A DNA stretch of 41,371 bases from Microvirgula aerodenitrificans DSM 15089 (GTDB lineage Bacteria > Pseudomonadota > Gammaproteobacteria > Burkholderiales > Aquaspirillaceae), in the NCBI RefSeq assembly GCF_000620105.1, contig NZ_KK211073.1, forward strand, positions 4,650 through 46,020. Reading direction: 5' to 3'. Both the position numbers and the translations under genes were made by a program. This document shows positions 1 to 9,638 of the stretch, one piece after another (position 1 is the stretch's first letter; each line of letters starts with the position of its first letter). Below the pieces are notes generated by a model. The model was not told the DNA's origin. It worked only from the letters and a program-made list of their open reading frames with translations, and made no database searches.

Positions 1-50
1 TTGGGGGGCGGCTGCACGTCGTTGGGGGGCGGCTGCACGTCGTTGGGGGG
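1..50. repeat. 21-bp in-frame tandem repeat (two units plus a partial third)
   Basis: Two exact copies of a 21-bp unit occupy 1-21 and 22-42, and 43-50 begins a third. Each unit contains a run of six G. Read on the minus strand, each unit encodes seven residues, PPNDVQP, in the Pro-rich linker of the truncated autotransporter gene. The array may continue beyond the left edge. Because the unit is a multiple of three, changes in copy number would alter linker length and keep the frame. Confidence 0.85.
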
Positions 51-590
51 AGACGATATATCCGGAGATGGGGACGAAGGAACCACCCGGGCAACCGGCT
101 CGGGAGGCTTGCCTGCAGCGGGGCCGGTGGTGGCTGCCCGCCCCCGGTCGGGAGAACCCGATGCGCCACTGCTGGCCAGCGCCAGCGCGGTCAGGGCAAT
201 GGAGCCGCCCACTCCGGCCAGCACCAGCCCCTTCCCGGCGAACCAGCCCGACTTCTCCCCGGCCACGCCCCCTTCCTGTCCCCATGCGCTGTGCGCCGGC
301 CACGCGGCCAGCGACATGTACCGGCACGGGATAGCGGCCGGGCTTGCCGCAAGGCATCGCGCCTCCTCATCGACGTCCTCCGACCGTGCCATCCCCCTCC
401 AGGTCGTGGAGGTAGTGGCCGGTTCCCGCCCTTCGGCCGCCGGAACCACACCGGCCATCATCACGGCAGCCATCACGCTACCGGCTCCCAGGAAAGTGTT
501 CAGTCCTCGCAGAAACGAGAGCGGTCTGGTGGCCCCCTGCCAGCGGGAGAGAAGGCCGGTATCGTTCGGATAAGCATAGGTTGAATTCAT
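1..590 (-). CDS. Autotransporter-like surface protein, N-terminal part (cut by window edge)
   Basis: An open frame starts at ATG 588-590 and runs without a stop through 196 codons off the left edge. It begins MNSTYAYPND. Residues 15-52 look like a long signal sequence: SRW, several Arg, then a hydrophobic stretch near 34-50 ending PAAEGRE. Cys79 and Cys89 form a C-x9-C pair. Residues 115-140 are a Gly/Ala/Leu-rich hydrophobic segment, followed by a Pro-rich linker ending in PPNDVQP repeats. The same order of parts occurs in the complete autotransporter gene just upstream (793-4965), and this is the basis for the call. No passenger or barrel is inside the window, so the family assignment is inference. 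The overlapping plus-strand frame at 1-573 is a shadow. The Shine-Dalgarno sequence is weak. Confidence 0.7.
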   Translation of the reverse strand, partial: MNSTYAYPNDTGLLSRWQGATRPLSFLRGLNTFLGAGSVMAAVMMAGVVPAAEGREPATTSTTWRGMARSEDVDEEARCLAASPAAIPCRYMSLAAWPAHSAWGQEGGVAGEKSGWFAGKGLVLAGVGGSIALTALALASSGASGSPDRGRAATTGPAAGKPPEPVARVVPSSPSPDISSPPNDVQPPPNDVQPPP

Positions 591-792
591 GCGGGAGCCC
601 CATCAGTCCGGAATAAACACAAGCCCCCATTTCAATCCAGTCCCCCAGCCGGTTCCATAAGAAAGCGCCGAAACTAACAGGCAGTTATTCCATGAATGAC
701 CCTATAAATATCCCCGCCAAAAGCAGGAATAATCCATTGGGCGCCATGGAAATGGCCGGCTGTTTCTCCCTTTTCCGAATCTGCCTCGCCGG

Positions 793-3700
793 TCAGAACG
801 CATACTGGTAATCGATACTCACCCCCCTGTCGCGAGCGGCCCCCTCACGGCCGATGTAGGCATTGAGGCTGAAGCGCCCCGCCTGCCCCTGGTAACGAAG
901 GCCCAGCTGCCCGTCATGGGCTGCGCTGCCGTCATCGTTCGTGGACGGCAAGGCAAAGCGGGCATCGGGGGCGCCGTTCAGCCGTGCCATCCGCTCCCCG
1001 CGCTGCCGATACAGGAGCGGGCGGACATTCAGGGCGGCATCGACGCGCCACCCGCGGCCGGTGCCGGGATGAACGCCGTCGTAGCCAATCCGCAATCCCA
1101 GTACGCCATCCAGCGCCGTCTGGCGTTGCGACGACAGGCTCAAGCCGTAGTCGCCCGCACCGCGTTCTTCCAGTGCCGCGTCGCGCTGGTGACGCCAGCG
1201 CATGCCGAACGAGGGCTCCAGCGTCAGCCCGTCCGCCACCGGCAGCGACTGCACCAGAAGCGTCTGCCCGCTGAACTGGTCGCGCCGATGGCTGGCACTG
1301 GCCTGCTCGTCGACGCTGCCGTAGCGCAGCGTTCGCTGGGTATTCAGTTGGTGCTGAAGGTAGCGGACACGGCTTTCCATTCTGACTCCGCGTCCCAGCA
1401 CGCGGGCATGGTCCAGCTCAAATACCTGGCTGATGCCGTCGGGGCCGTTGCGGCCGGCTCCCGCCTGCGGTTTGAGACTGGCGATGCCATAGCGCACATC
1501 GATCCGGTCATCCGGTCCCAGCCCGATGCGCTGGCCGACCACGGCCATGTCATGTGATACCTCTCCCAGGCGCGAGCCGGGCTCGCCGCGCCCGAGCAGG
1601 GAGAAGCTGAAGCCGGCGGCATCCGGCCGGGCGGCATCGGCCATCCGGTCGAAGCGCGGTTCCAGCCTCTGCAGCGGACGCAGCGCCCGGTCGAGACCGG
1701 CGCCGGACAGCTGGCGCACGGCATCCGTGATTTCCGCCGCGCTGCCCAGTTCCAGGCTGCGATACAGGGCGCGTCCGTCGTAGCCGCGTTCCAGCGCGGC
1801 GGCCACCGGCCGCAATGCGCTGTCGCTGACCAGCTCGCGGTAGTCGTTCTTGCTCAGGGTGACGCCGACATCACCGTCGCCATCGCGATGCGCCTGTGCC
1901 TGCCATACGGCAGTCCGCGAAGCAATGCCGTCAATGCCGTCGATCCGCTCCCCCCGCAGCACCTTGTCGAACGTGGCTTCGCGCGCCGCCGTGCCGGCGG
2001 TGAAGCCGGTATCGATCATCACGCCCCGCGCATCGAGGTGTGAGCCGGACAGGGTACCGGCGCTGCCGTCCGGCAAGGTGCCGACCACATAGCCGTTCAG
2101 CGGGGCCGCCGCGCGACGCGGCCGGTCCTCGTCCAGCGCCTGCTGGAGGCGGGCCGGATTGACCCGCTCACGATCGACCGCCGTGCCGCCGGCATCCCGG
2201 GCGGCGGTGCCGGCGTCGCGAAACACGCCGCAACTGCCATCGCCACAGTCCAGGCGCACGGTACCGCGATTGATCAGGTGACCGTCATCCCCTTCGATAC
2301 GGAAGGCATACGATTCCCTGGCCCGGATGTCGATCACGCCACCGACATCGTTGACGATCGTGCCGGTCGCATTCCGGCCCAGTGCCATGGCCACCATGCC
2401 GGTATCGCGCGTCCCCCGCTCCCCGAGGCGCAATGTGCCGCGGTTCACCATGAACGAGTCGCTGTCGCTGTACATTGCCACGGCATTGTCGCCGCTCACG
2501 GCAATCACGCCATCACGGTCGTTGAGCAGATCGTGACCGGTATGCGACGTGCCGACCTGCAGCGCCCGGGCCGCCCCGTTCCCGGCCGCGAAACCGATGC
2601 CGCCGCGGTTGACGAATACATTGCGCCCGGCCGCCATGGCCGACCGGGTCTTCATCACGCCATACCCACCATCCGCACTCAGGGTGCCGGTATTGATCCG
2701 CAGTCCGTCAGGCGTGCCGCCCTCGTCGAGGATTGCCCGCCCGGACGGGTCCGGCGCGGCCTGCGTCGCCACGATCGTGCCGTGATTGGCAAACGAGCCG
2801 CCCTGCCGGTAGTGGAATGTACCCTCCCTGTGCAGTCGCACGTCGCCACCGCTCTGGTTGCTGAACTGGCCGCGGATCCGGGCGGGGGCGTCAAGCACGA
2901 TGTGACCGCCGGACTGGTTGTCCGCCGTGCCGGTCACATCCAGTGCAACGCGCTCAAGCGCACCGCGGTTGCTGAATGTCGCCTTGCTGGCGACCAGCAA
3001 GCTACCGTTCTGCAGGGTATCGGCATGAGTGAGCTGGCGCTGGTAATCGACCAGCAGTTGCTGGCCGCGCAGGTCGCACGGGGGAGAGGACAGCGGCATC
3101 CGGCCGCCTGCGGGCTGTCGACCGGCGGCCTCTGCCGCGATCTGCTCACGCCATTGCGCATCGCCGGGCGGCGACGTCAGGGCAGCCAGCGTCGCCGACA
3201 TCGCTTCGCCGATCCGGTGCTGGAACGCGAAACCGGCATCGGCGGCGCTACCGCTGGCGTCACGCGCACGGCTGTAATTGTCAGCAAAAATGCCACAACT
3301 GCCGTCGCCACAGTCCAGCCTGACCTCGCCCCGGTTGATCAGCATGCCGGCACTGCCATCGACCCGGAATGCGTACGATGCCTTCGCCCGGATCGAGATC
3401 ACCCCGCCCGTATCGTTGACAATGGCACCGCTGGCGGCATTGCCCAGCACCATGGCCACCATGCCGCGTCCGCTGTCGCCCTTGTCGCCCAGATTGATGG
3501 TGCCGCGATTCACTATCTGCGAATCACTGTCGCTCTGCATGGCAACGGCATTATCACCCCGTACGGTGATGACGCCTCCCGTATCGTTAAGCAGGTCGTG
3601 ACCGCGATGATGCGCTTTCACGTGCAGGGCCCGGGTCGCGCCTGCTTCTGCGCTGAAATCGATGTCGCCGCGATTGACGAACACATTGCGCCCTTCCTGC

Positions 3701-4965
3701 TGCATGCGGCTGCCGGTCGCCATCACGCCATACCCGCCACTCGCCCGCATCGATCCGGTGTTGAGCGTCAATCCGGCGCCGTGGGACCAGCCGTCAACGA
3801 AAATCGCCCGGCTCCGGCCATCCGCGGTCGCCCCGCTCGCCTGAATGTCGCCCTGGTTGATGAACGAACCGGCGCGGCTGGAATGCACTTCGCCGGCGCC
3901 GCTCAGACGCATGAGGGCGTCTGGCCGGTTCAGCAGCACGCCACTGCCGGAAAGCGCACGGGACAGGGTCAGCGTGCCTTCGTTGACAATGCGGGAGCCG
4001 CCACGAAACTGGCTGCTGCCCGACGACGCCAGTGTCATGTCCGCTCCGGCGGCGTTGTACAGCTTGCCGCCATCGACCGCCAGCACCACATCGTCGATGA
4101 TGCCGGTGTTGGTGAAAACGGTGTTCTCCGCCAGCGACAGCGCCCCCGCTCTCAAGACGGAGGTGTTGTTCTGAATGCCACTGCCGAGCAGAAGCCGCTG
4201 GCCGTGCAGGTCCAGTCCGGACTGGGGGCCGGTGCGCGCAGCGACGTCTGCCGGTGGAATGGAAGACCGAAGCGGCGACGCGACCGGCTGCGGCAGCAAG
4301 TCACGGGACGGCGGGGACGATGCATCGGACTGCGGCACCGCGCGCAGTGATGATGCAACCAGCGGCCGTGGCGAATCCACGGTCGGCTGTGACGACGCAG
4401 GAAGGGACACGTTTGCCCCTCCAGCCGGAGACGGGGATGACACTGGCGATGGCGAGGCCGGCGGCGGCGTGGCAGATGCGGGCATGGATGGGGGCACGGC
4501 AGTCGCGGCAGGCGCCGCCGGAGAGCTGCCGCCCTCACCGTTTCGCGTCATCACCAGCGCGGACAGTGCCGCCACGCCGGCAATGGCAGGCGGCGCCAGG
4601 TCCGTCAGCGGCAACGGTCCGGCCCCGGTCTCATCCACGGTTTCCGGTCCGCGGCCACAGCGGCCCGACAGATCATCCTCGTCCGGACACGGGTCTTCCG
4701 GCAAGGTCCAGACTTCATCCAGCAGCCCTTCGCTCTGATGGCTGCGGCCGCGCCGGCCGGAAGAGGAGACTTCCTCGGCGTTCTCCCTGGCTTCCACCAT
4801 CGAAGGGCCGAAGGAGAAGGCTGCCACGACCACCAGTCCGCTCGCGCGGTAAAAAGTCGTCAGCAGTTGCCGCAGCCAGCGGCTCAGACTCAGCCGGCAA
4901 GCGCGCATGCGCATGAAAGATTGCTGCCGCCCGAGAGCTTGCAGGCGATAGTACACAGGACGCAT
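793..4965 (-). CDS. Type Va autotransporter with duplicated passenger module
   Basis: This 1390-residue protein is predicted to be exported and anchored by its own beta-barrel. A long signal sequence spans about 1-60 (Arg-rich, hydrophobic 43-52, ending VEARE). Cys93 and Cys103 form C-x9-C. A hydrophobic segment lies at 121-140 and a Pro/Ser/Ala linker at 148-245. The passenger holds two related modules, about 251-560 and 631-915. Both are rich in NRG and VND-GGVI motifs typical of beta-helices, and each ends in RLDCGDGSCG(I/V)F. A helical linker near 1040-1110 precedes the barrel (about 1115-1390), which ends DYQYAF, a good BAM recognition signal with terminal Phe. No protease triad or known adhesin motif is evident, so the passenger function is unknown. 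The ATG at 4965 has GGAA about 9 bases upstream. Confidence 0.88.
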   Translation of the reverse strand: MRPVYYRLQALGRQQSFMRMRACRLSLSRWLRQLLTTFYRASGLVVVAAFSFGPSMVEARENAEEVSSSGRRGRSHQSEGLLDEVWTLPEDPCPDEDDLSGRCGRGPETVDETGAGPLPLTDLAPPAIAGVAALSALVMTRNGEGGSSPAAPAATAVPPSMPASATPPPASPSPVSSPSPAGGANVSLPASSQPTVDSPRPLVASSLRAVPQSDASSPPSRDLLPQPVASPLRSSIPPADVAARTGPQSGLDLHGQRLLLGSGIQNNTSVLRAGALSLAENTVFTNTGIIDDVVLAVDGGKLYNAAGADMTLASSGSSQFRGGSRIVNEGTLTLSRALSGSGVLLNRPDALMRLSGAGEVHSSRAGSFINQGDIQASGATADGRSRAIFVDGWSHGAGLTLNTGSMRASGGYGVMATGSRMQQEGRNVFVNRGDIDFSAEAGATRALHVKAHHRGHDLLNDTGGVITVRGDNAVAMQSDSDSQIVNRGTINLGDKGDSGRGMVAMVLGNAASGAIVNDTGGVISIRAKASYAFRVDGSAGMLINRGEVRLDCGDGSCGIFADNYSRARDASGSAADAGFAFQHRIGEAMSATLAALTSPPGDAQWREQIAAEAAGRQPAGGRMPLSSPPCDLRGQQLLVDYQRQLTHADTLQNGSLLVASKATFSNRGALERVALDVTGTADNQSGGHIVLDAPARIRGQFSNQSGGDVRLHREGTFHYRQGGSFANHGTIVATQAAPDPSGRAILDEGGTPDGLRINTGTLSADGGYGVMKTRSAMAAGRNVFVNRGGIGFAAGNGAARALQVGTSHTGHDLLNDRDGVIAVSGDNAVAMYSDSDSFMVNRGTLRLGERGTRDTGMVAMALGRNATGTIVNDVGGVIDIRARESYAFRIEGDDGHLINRGTVRLDCGDGSCGVFRDAGTAARDAGGTAVDRERVNPARLQQALDEDRPRRAAAPLNGYVVGTLPDGSAGTLSGSHLDARGVMIDTGFTAGTAAREATFDKVLRGERIDGIDGIASRTAVWQAQAHRDGDGDVGVTLSKNDYRELVSDSALRPVAAALERGYDGRALYRSLELGSAAEITDAVRQLSGAGLDRALRPLQRLEPRFDRMADAARPDAAGFSFSLLGRGEPGSRLGEVSHDMAVVGQRIGLGPDDRIDVRYGIASLKPQAGAGRNGPDGISQVFELDHARVLGRGVRMESRVRYLQHQLNTQRTLRYGSVDEQASASHRRDQFSGQTLLVQSLPVADGLTLEPSFGMRWRHQRDAALEERGAGDYGLSLSSQRQTALDGVLGLRIGYDGVHPGTGRGWRVDAALNVRPLLYRQRGERMARLNGAPDARFALPSTNDDGSAAHDGQLGLRYQGQAGRFSLNAYIGREGAARDRGVSIDYQYAF
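2221..3075 (-). repeat. Passenger module, copy B (coding duplication)
   Basis: Encodes residues 631-915. It starts DLRGQQLLVD and ends RLDCGDGSCGVF, matching copy A motif for motif. The 70 residues between the copies (561-630) are not part of the duplicated unit. Confidence 0.8.
3286..4215 (-). repeat. Passenger module, copy A (coding duplication)
   Basis: Encodes residues 251-560 of the autotransporter. It starts LDLHGQRLLL and ends RLDCGDGSCGIF. It shares with copy B the ordered motifs GGYGVM, RNVFVNRG, GHDLLND, GDNAVAM, SDSDS, GMVAM, IVND-GGVI, SYAFR and LINRG. The copies have diverged, with many substitutions between motifs, so the duplication is probably not recent. Confidence 0.8.
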
Positions 4966-5009
4966 CGTGTCGTTTCCAGAATGAAGAACCTCTCAACTGG
5001 ATCGGCCCT

Positions 5010-5105
5010 CCCCCCGCAAACTTTACGCACTCAACCCATTGAAATTACTGCAAATAACCAAGAAAAAACTTAAACAACAATAAGAAATTACTTACACCAG
5101 AAATA
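5010..5105 (-). promoter_or_regulatory. AT-rich upstream region, probable autotransporter promoter
   Basis: The gap 4966-5177 between the autotransporter start and the murA terminator has a markedly AT-rich patch centred near 5040-5100, in contrast to the GC-rich surroundings. On the minus strand it has T-rich stretches, including TTGTTG and TTATTT 17 bases apart, but the -10 match is poor. A promoter here is expected by position. The exact boxes are not certain. Confidence 0.35.
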
Positions 5106-5177
5106 GCCGTGTGCGGGACAGGCTGTGCCGACTTGTTGCCGGGCCCGGGAATCGCCGGACCGGATGGGGCCGACATG

Positions 5178-5213
5178 AAAAACCCCGGAGCGGCGATGCC
5201 GGTCCGGGGTTTC
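5178..5213 (-). terminator. Rho-independent terminator after murA
   Basis: On the minus strand an arm AAACCCCGGA and its complement TCCGGGGTTT flank a GC-rich loop, followed by a T-run (GGGGTTTTTCAT). It lies 20 bases beyond the murA stop and ends the yadG-yadH-ibaG-murA unit. Confidence 0.85.
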
Positions 5214-5232
5214 CTGCTTTCGTGCAGCACGA

Positions 5233-6719
<1,487 letters not shown>

Positions 6720-6724
6720 GGTTG

Positions 6725-7480
6725 TTAGCGCCTCAATTTGTAACCGGATTGCAATAGTCTGAGCGTAATGGCCGACACCAGCACGAAGGCGGTCGCCACC
6801 ACGGCGAAACTCAACGACGGATCGACGTCGCCATGGCCGAAGAAGCCGAAGCGGAAGCCGTCGATCATGTAAAAAACCGGATTCAGGTGCGACACCGCGT
6901 ACCAGAACGGCGGCAGGCTGTGCACGGAGTAGAACACGCCGGACAGGAAGGTCAGCGGCATGATGATGAAGTTCTGGAACGAGGCCAGCTGGTCGAATTT
7001 GTCGGCCCAGACCCCGGCGATGATGCCCAGTGCACCGAGGATGCCGCAGCCGAGCACGGCAAAGGCCAGCAGCCACAGCGGATGCGCAATCGGCGGGAAG
7101 CCGGCCCACAGTGTCACCAGCCACACGCCGGCGCCGACCAGCAGGCCGCGCACGACCGAGGCCAGCAGGTAGGCGGAGAAGATTTCCATATGCGACAGCG
7201 GCGGCAGCAGGATGAAGACCAGATTGCCGGTGATTTTGCTCTGGATCAGGCTGGACGAGCTATTGGAAAAAGCGTTTTGCAGCATCGACATCATCATCAG
7301 CCCGGGAATAAGGAACATCACGTAGCTGACGCCCGGATAGACGTCGACCCGCCCGGACAGCGCGTGCGAGAACACCAGCAGATACAGCAGCGCGGTCAGT
7401 ACCGGCGCGGCGACGGTCTGGAAGGCCACCTTCCAGAAACGAAGGATTTCCTTCTTGAACAGGGTGACGAAGCCGTACAT
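6725..7480 (-). CDS. yadH: ABC-2 type transporter permease, YadH family
   Basis: This 251-residue membrane protein has about six hydrophobic helices typical of ABC-2 permeases, such as APVLTALLYLLVF near residue 25, SYVMFLIPGLMMMSML near 52, and a conserved C-terminal NPVFYMIDGFRFGFFG. It should pair with the ATPase gene 3 bases upstream. The substrate is not known. In many betaproteobacteria this pair lies in the mla-ibaG-murA neighbourhood, which suggests an envelope role (inference). Confidence 0.9.
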   Translation of the reverse strand: MYGFVTLFKKEILRFWKVAFQTVAAPVLTALLYLLVFSHALSGRVDVYPGVSYVMFLIPGLMMMSMLQNAFSNSSSSLIQSKITGNLVFILLPPLSHMEIFSAYLLASVVRGLLVGAGVWLVTLWAGFPPIAHPLWLLAFAVLGCGILGALGIIAGVWADKFDQLASFQNFIIMPLTFLSGVFYSVHSLPPFWYAVSHLNPVFYMIDGFRFGFFGHGDVDPSLSFAVVATAFVLVSAITLRLLQSGYKLRR

Positions 7481-7483
7481 GTG

Positions 7484-8392
7484 TCACACCCCCTGAGCGT
7501 GCATCATCTTGACGAAAATATCCTCGAGATCGGTTTCCCGCGAGAACAGCCCCTGTACCTTTATGCCTTCGATGCGCAGCGCGGCCAGCACCTGCTCCAG
7601 CGACGCGTAGTCGGGCAGCCGCAGCGTGACGTCGTCGTTTTCGCGCGTCACCACCAGCGGGCGCAGCATGTCGGGCAGGCGTTCCGGCGCCGGCAGCAGC
7701 CGCAGTGTGACCCGCCGTTCGTCCTCGCGCGCCAGCAGCCGGTCCTTGTCCTCAAGTGCGATGATCCGGCCGGCTTTCAGCATGGCGATGCGACCGCACA
7801 GCTCCTGGGCTTCTTCCAGGTAATGGGTGGTCAGCACGATGGTGTGGCCGGCACTGTTCAGCGACTGGACGAAGGCCCACAGGCTCTGGCGCAATTCAAC
7901 GTCGACACCTGCAGTCGGCTCGTCCAGCACGATGACCGGCGGCCGGTGCACCAGCGCCTGCGCGACCATGACCCGCCGCTTCATCCCGCCGGACAGTGCG
8001 CGCATGTTGGCGTCGGCCTTGTCGGTCAGGCCAAGCTTGTCGAGAATTTCGTCGATCCATGCGTCGTTGTGCTTCAGACCGAAATAACCGGACTGGAACA
8101 CCAGGGTTTCACGCACGTTGAAGAACGGGTCGAACACCAGTTCCTGCGGCACCACGCCCAGCGCGCGCCGCGCCTTGCGGTAGTCGCGGACCACATCGTG
8201 GCCCATGACGCTGATCGTGCCGCGCGTCGGGCGGGCAATGCCCGACAGACAGGAGATCAGCGTGGTCTTGCCGGCCCCGTTGGGACCGAGCAGGGCGAAG
8301 AATTCCCCTTCGCCGATCGTCAGGCTGACGTCGTCGAGTGCGGTGAATTTGCCGTAGGTCTTGCTGACGGACTGGATTTCGATGGCCGGCAT
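7484..8392 (-). CDS. yadG: ABC transporter ATP-binding protein, YadG family
   Basis: A single-domain ABC ATPase of 302 residues from ATG 8392 (MPAIEIQSVSKTYG). It shows Walker A GPNGAGKTT, signature LSGGMKRR, Walker B VIVLDEPTAGVD and the switch His in TTHYLEEA. A TTG four codons upstream (8404) is an alternative start. Neither has a clear Shine-Dalgarno sequence. It heads the yadG-yadH-ibaG-murA unit. A TATACT -10-like element lies at 8422-8427 on this strand. Confidence 0.93.
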   Translation of the reverse strand: MPAIEIQSVSKTYGKFTALDDVSLTIGEGEFFALLGPNGAGKTTLISCLSGIARPTRGTISVMGHDVVRDYRKARRALGVVPQELVFDPFFNVRETLVFQSGYFGLKHNDAWIDEILDKLGLTDKADANMRALSGGMKRRVMVAQALVHRPPVIVLDEPTAGVDVELRQSLWAFVQSLNSAGHTIVLTTHYLEEAQELCGRIAMLKAGRIIALEDKDRLLAREDERRVTLRLLPAPERLPDMLRPLVVTRENDDVTLRLPDYASLEQVLAALRIEGIKVQGLFSRETDLEDIFVKMMHAQGV

Positions 8393-8421
8393 GGCGGATT
8401 GCAAGGGCGGAAAAAGGCGTG

Positions 8422-8427
8422 AGTATA
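8422..8427 (-). promoter_or_regulatory. Possible -10 box for yadG operon
   Basis: TATACT on the minus strand, 30 bases upstream of the chosen yadG ATG in the 89-base gap after rlmM. No good -35 hexamer is seen at 16-18 bases, so this is only a candidate. Confidence 0.3.
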
Positions 8428-8481
8428 TCGCAAGTTATCCCCGGCGCCCGTGCATCCACCACCGGCCGCCCCTGCCGTCGG

Positions 8482-9558
8482 TCAGCCGCGCTTGCCGCGC
8501 GTTTTCCCGCCGACCCGCGCCAGGTAGACCGTGACTTCCTCGCGATCGTGGTACAGCTGCTTGACCGCGACGGTATGGCGGATTTCCGCCGCGTCGAGCG
8601 CGTCGCCAATCCGGTCGAGCGCGTCGCGCAGCGCCAGTGCCCGCTTCTTCATCGGCAGCTTCAGGTTGAAGATTGCCTGCCGGGTCAGGCCGCCGACGAA
8701 CCAGGCAGCAATCAGGTCCGACACCCGGGCCGGCTGTTCGACCATGTCGCAGACCAGCCAGTCGACCGGATGCTGCGGCCGGTAGCGGAAGCCGTCCGCA
8801 CGCAGGTGCTTGACCAGCGGGTGTCCATCGCAGGCGCCCTTCATCGGCCCATTGTCGATCGCATAGGTCTTGATCCCGCGCCGGATCAATTGCCAGGTCC
8901 AGCCGCCGGGCGCCGCGCCGAGATCGACGGCGGTCATGCCCTCCTTCAGCCGGTCGCGCTGGCCGTCGCGGCCAAGGAATACCTCGAACGCTTCCGCCAG
9001 CTTCAGTGTCGAGCGGCTCGGCGCCTCGGCCGGCATCCGCAGCCGCAGGATGCCCATCGGCCACGGCGCCGCCTCGTCCCCCTGGCTGACGCCGAGAATC
9101 GCCCGCCCCTTGTGCGGGAAGTACACATGCAGGCGCCGGCGCGAACCGGTATCGAGCAGGCCGGCGGCGGTCAGGCCTTCTTCCAGCAGCGGCTGGAATT
9201 TGCGGGTAAAGCCGGACAGCGACTTGCCGTCATTGGTATCCGGTACCTCGAGCCATACCGAGCCGAACGGCGTGCCGCGGCTGCGCAGCGCAGCCAGCAG
9301 CGGCGTCAGCCGGTCACGCTCGCCCAGTTCGACATCGGCCACCACCCGGCACAGCTGACGGGTAAAGGCCAGCGTGCTCCAGTTCAGCGCCGGCTGGCTG
9401 TCGGCCGCGTCGACCAGCAGGAAACCGCCCTGTTCGACCAGTTCGGCCAGCCGGGTCTCGACGCCGCGCTCGAGCAGCCACGGCTCGACTTCCTGCCAGG
9501 CGTCGCGCTCGAAGCCGGCGCGGGTTTGCAACAGATAACGGACTGCGGGTGCGGACAT
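8482..9558 (-). CDS. rlmM: 23S rRNA 2'-O-ribose C2498 methyltransferase
   Basis: This 358-residue protein matches RlmM (YgdE), which methylates C2498 in the peptidyl-transferase centre region of 23S rRNA using SAM. The N-terminal THUMP-like part begins VRYLLQTRAGFERDAW. The C-terminal Rossmann domain has the SAM motif DLGAAPGGWTWQL near residue 217, VDWLVCDMVEQP, and the late conserved LKLPMKKR and LYHDREEVTVYL. It stands alone between the prepilin gene (80-base gap) and the yadG operon. Confidence 0.95.
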   Translation of the reverse strand: MSAPAVRYLLQTRAGFERDAWQEVEPWLLERGVETRLAELVEQGGFLLVDAADSQPALNWSTLAFTRQLCRVVADVELGERDRLTPLLAALRSRGTPFGSVWLEVPDTNDGKSLSGFTRKFQPLLEEGLTAAGLLDTGSRRRLHVYFPHKGRAILGVSQGDEAAPWPMGILRLRMPAEAPSRSTLKLAEAFEVFLGRDGQRDRLKEGMTAVDLGAAPGGWTWQLIRRGIKTYAIDNGPMKGACDGHPLVKHLRADGFRYRPQHPVDWLVCDMVEQPARVSDLIAAWFVGGLTRQAIFNLKLPMKKRALALRDALDRIGDALDAAEIRHTVAVKQLYHDREEVTVYLARVGGKTRGKRG

Positions 9559-9638
9559 GACGGCGACCTCGGAAAGAAGGCCGGTGTTTTAACGGTCCGG
9601 CGCGCGGATGTCAAAGCCCTTTGCTGTCGCCGGCACGA

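Noticed and set aside
1-573. Plus-strand frame of 190 codons starting at the window edge
   Set aside because: It is antisense to the better minus frame, which has a signal sequence, a hydrophobic segment and a repeat linker matching its neighbour.
591-792. Terminator or promoter between the two autotransporter genes
   Set aside because: Only a five-base-pair GCCAT/ATGGC stem near 742-755 and no good -35/-10 pair were seen. Nothing firm can be stated.
2278-4350. Plus-strand frame of 690 codons inside the autotransporter gene
   Set aside because: It is a shadow on the opposite strand of a clear autotransporter gene with complete barrel and BAM signal. Long antisense frames are common at this GC content.
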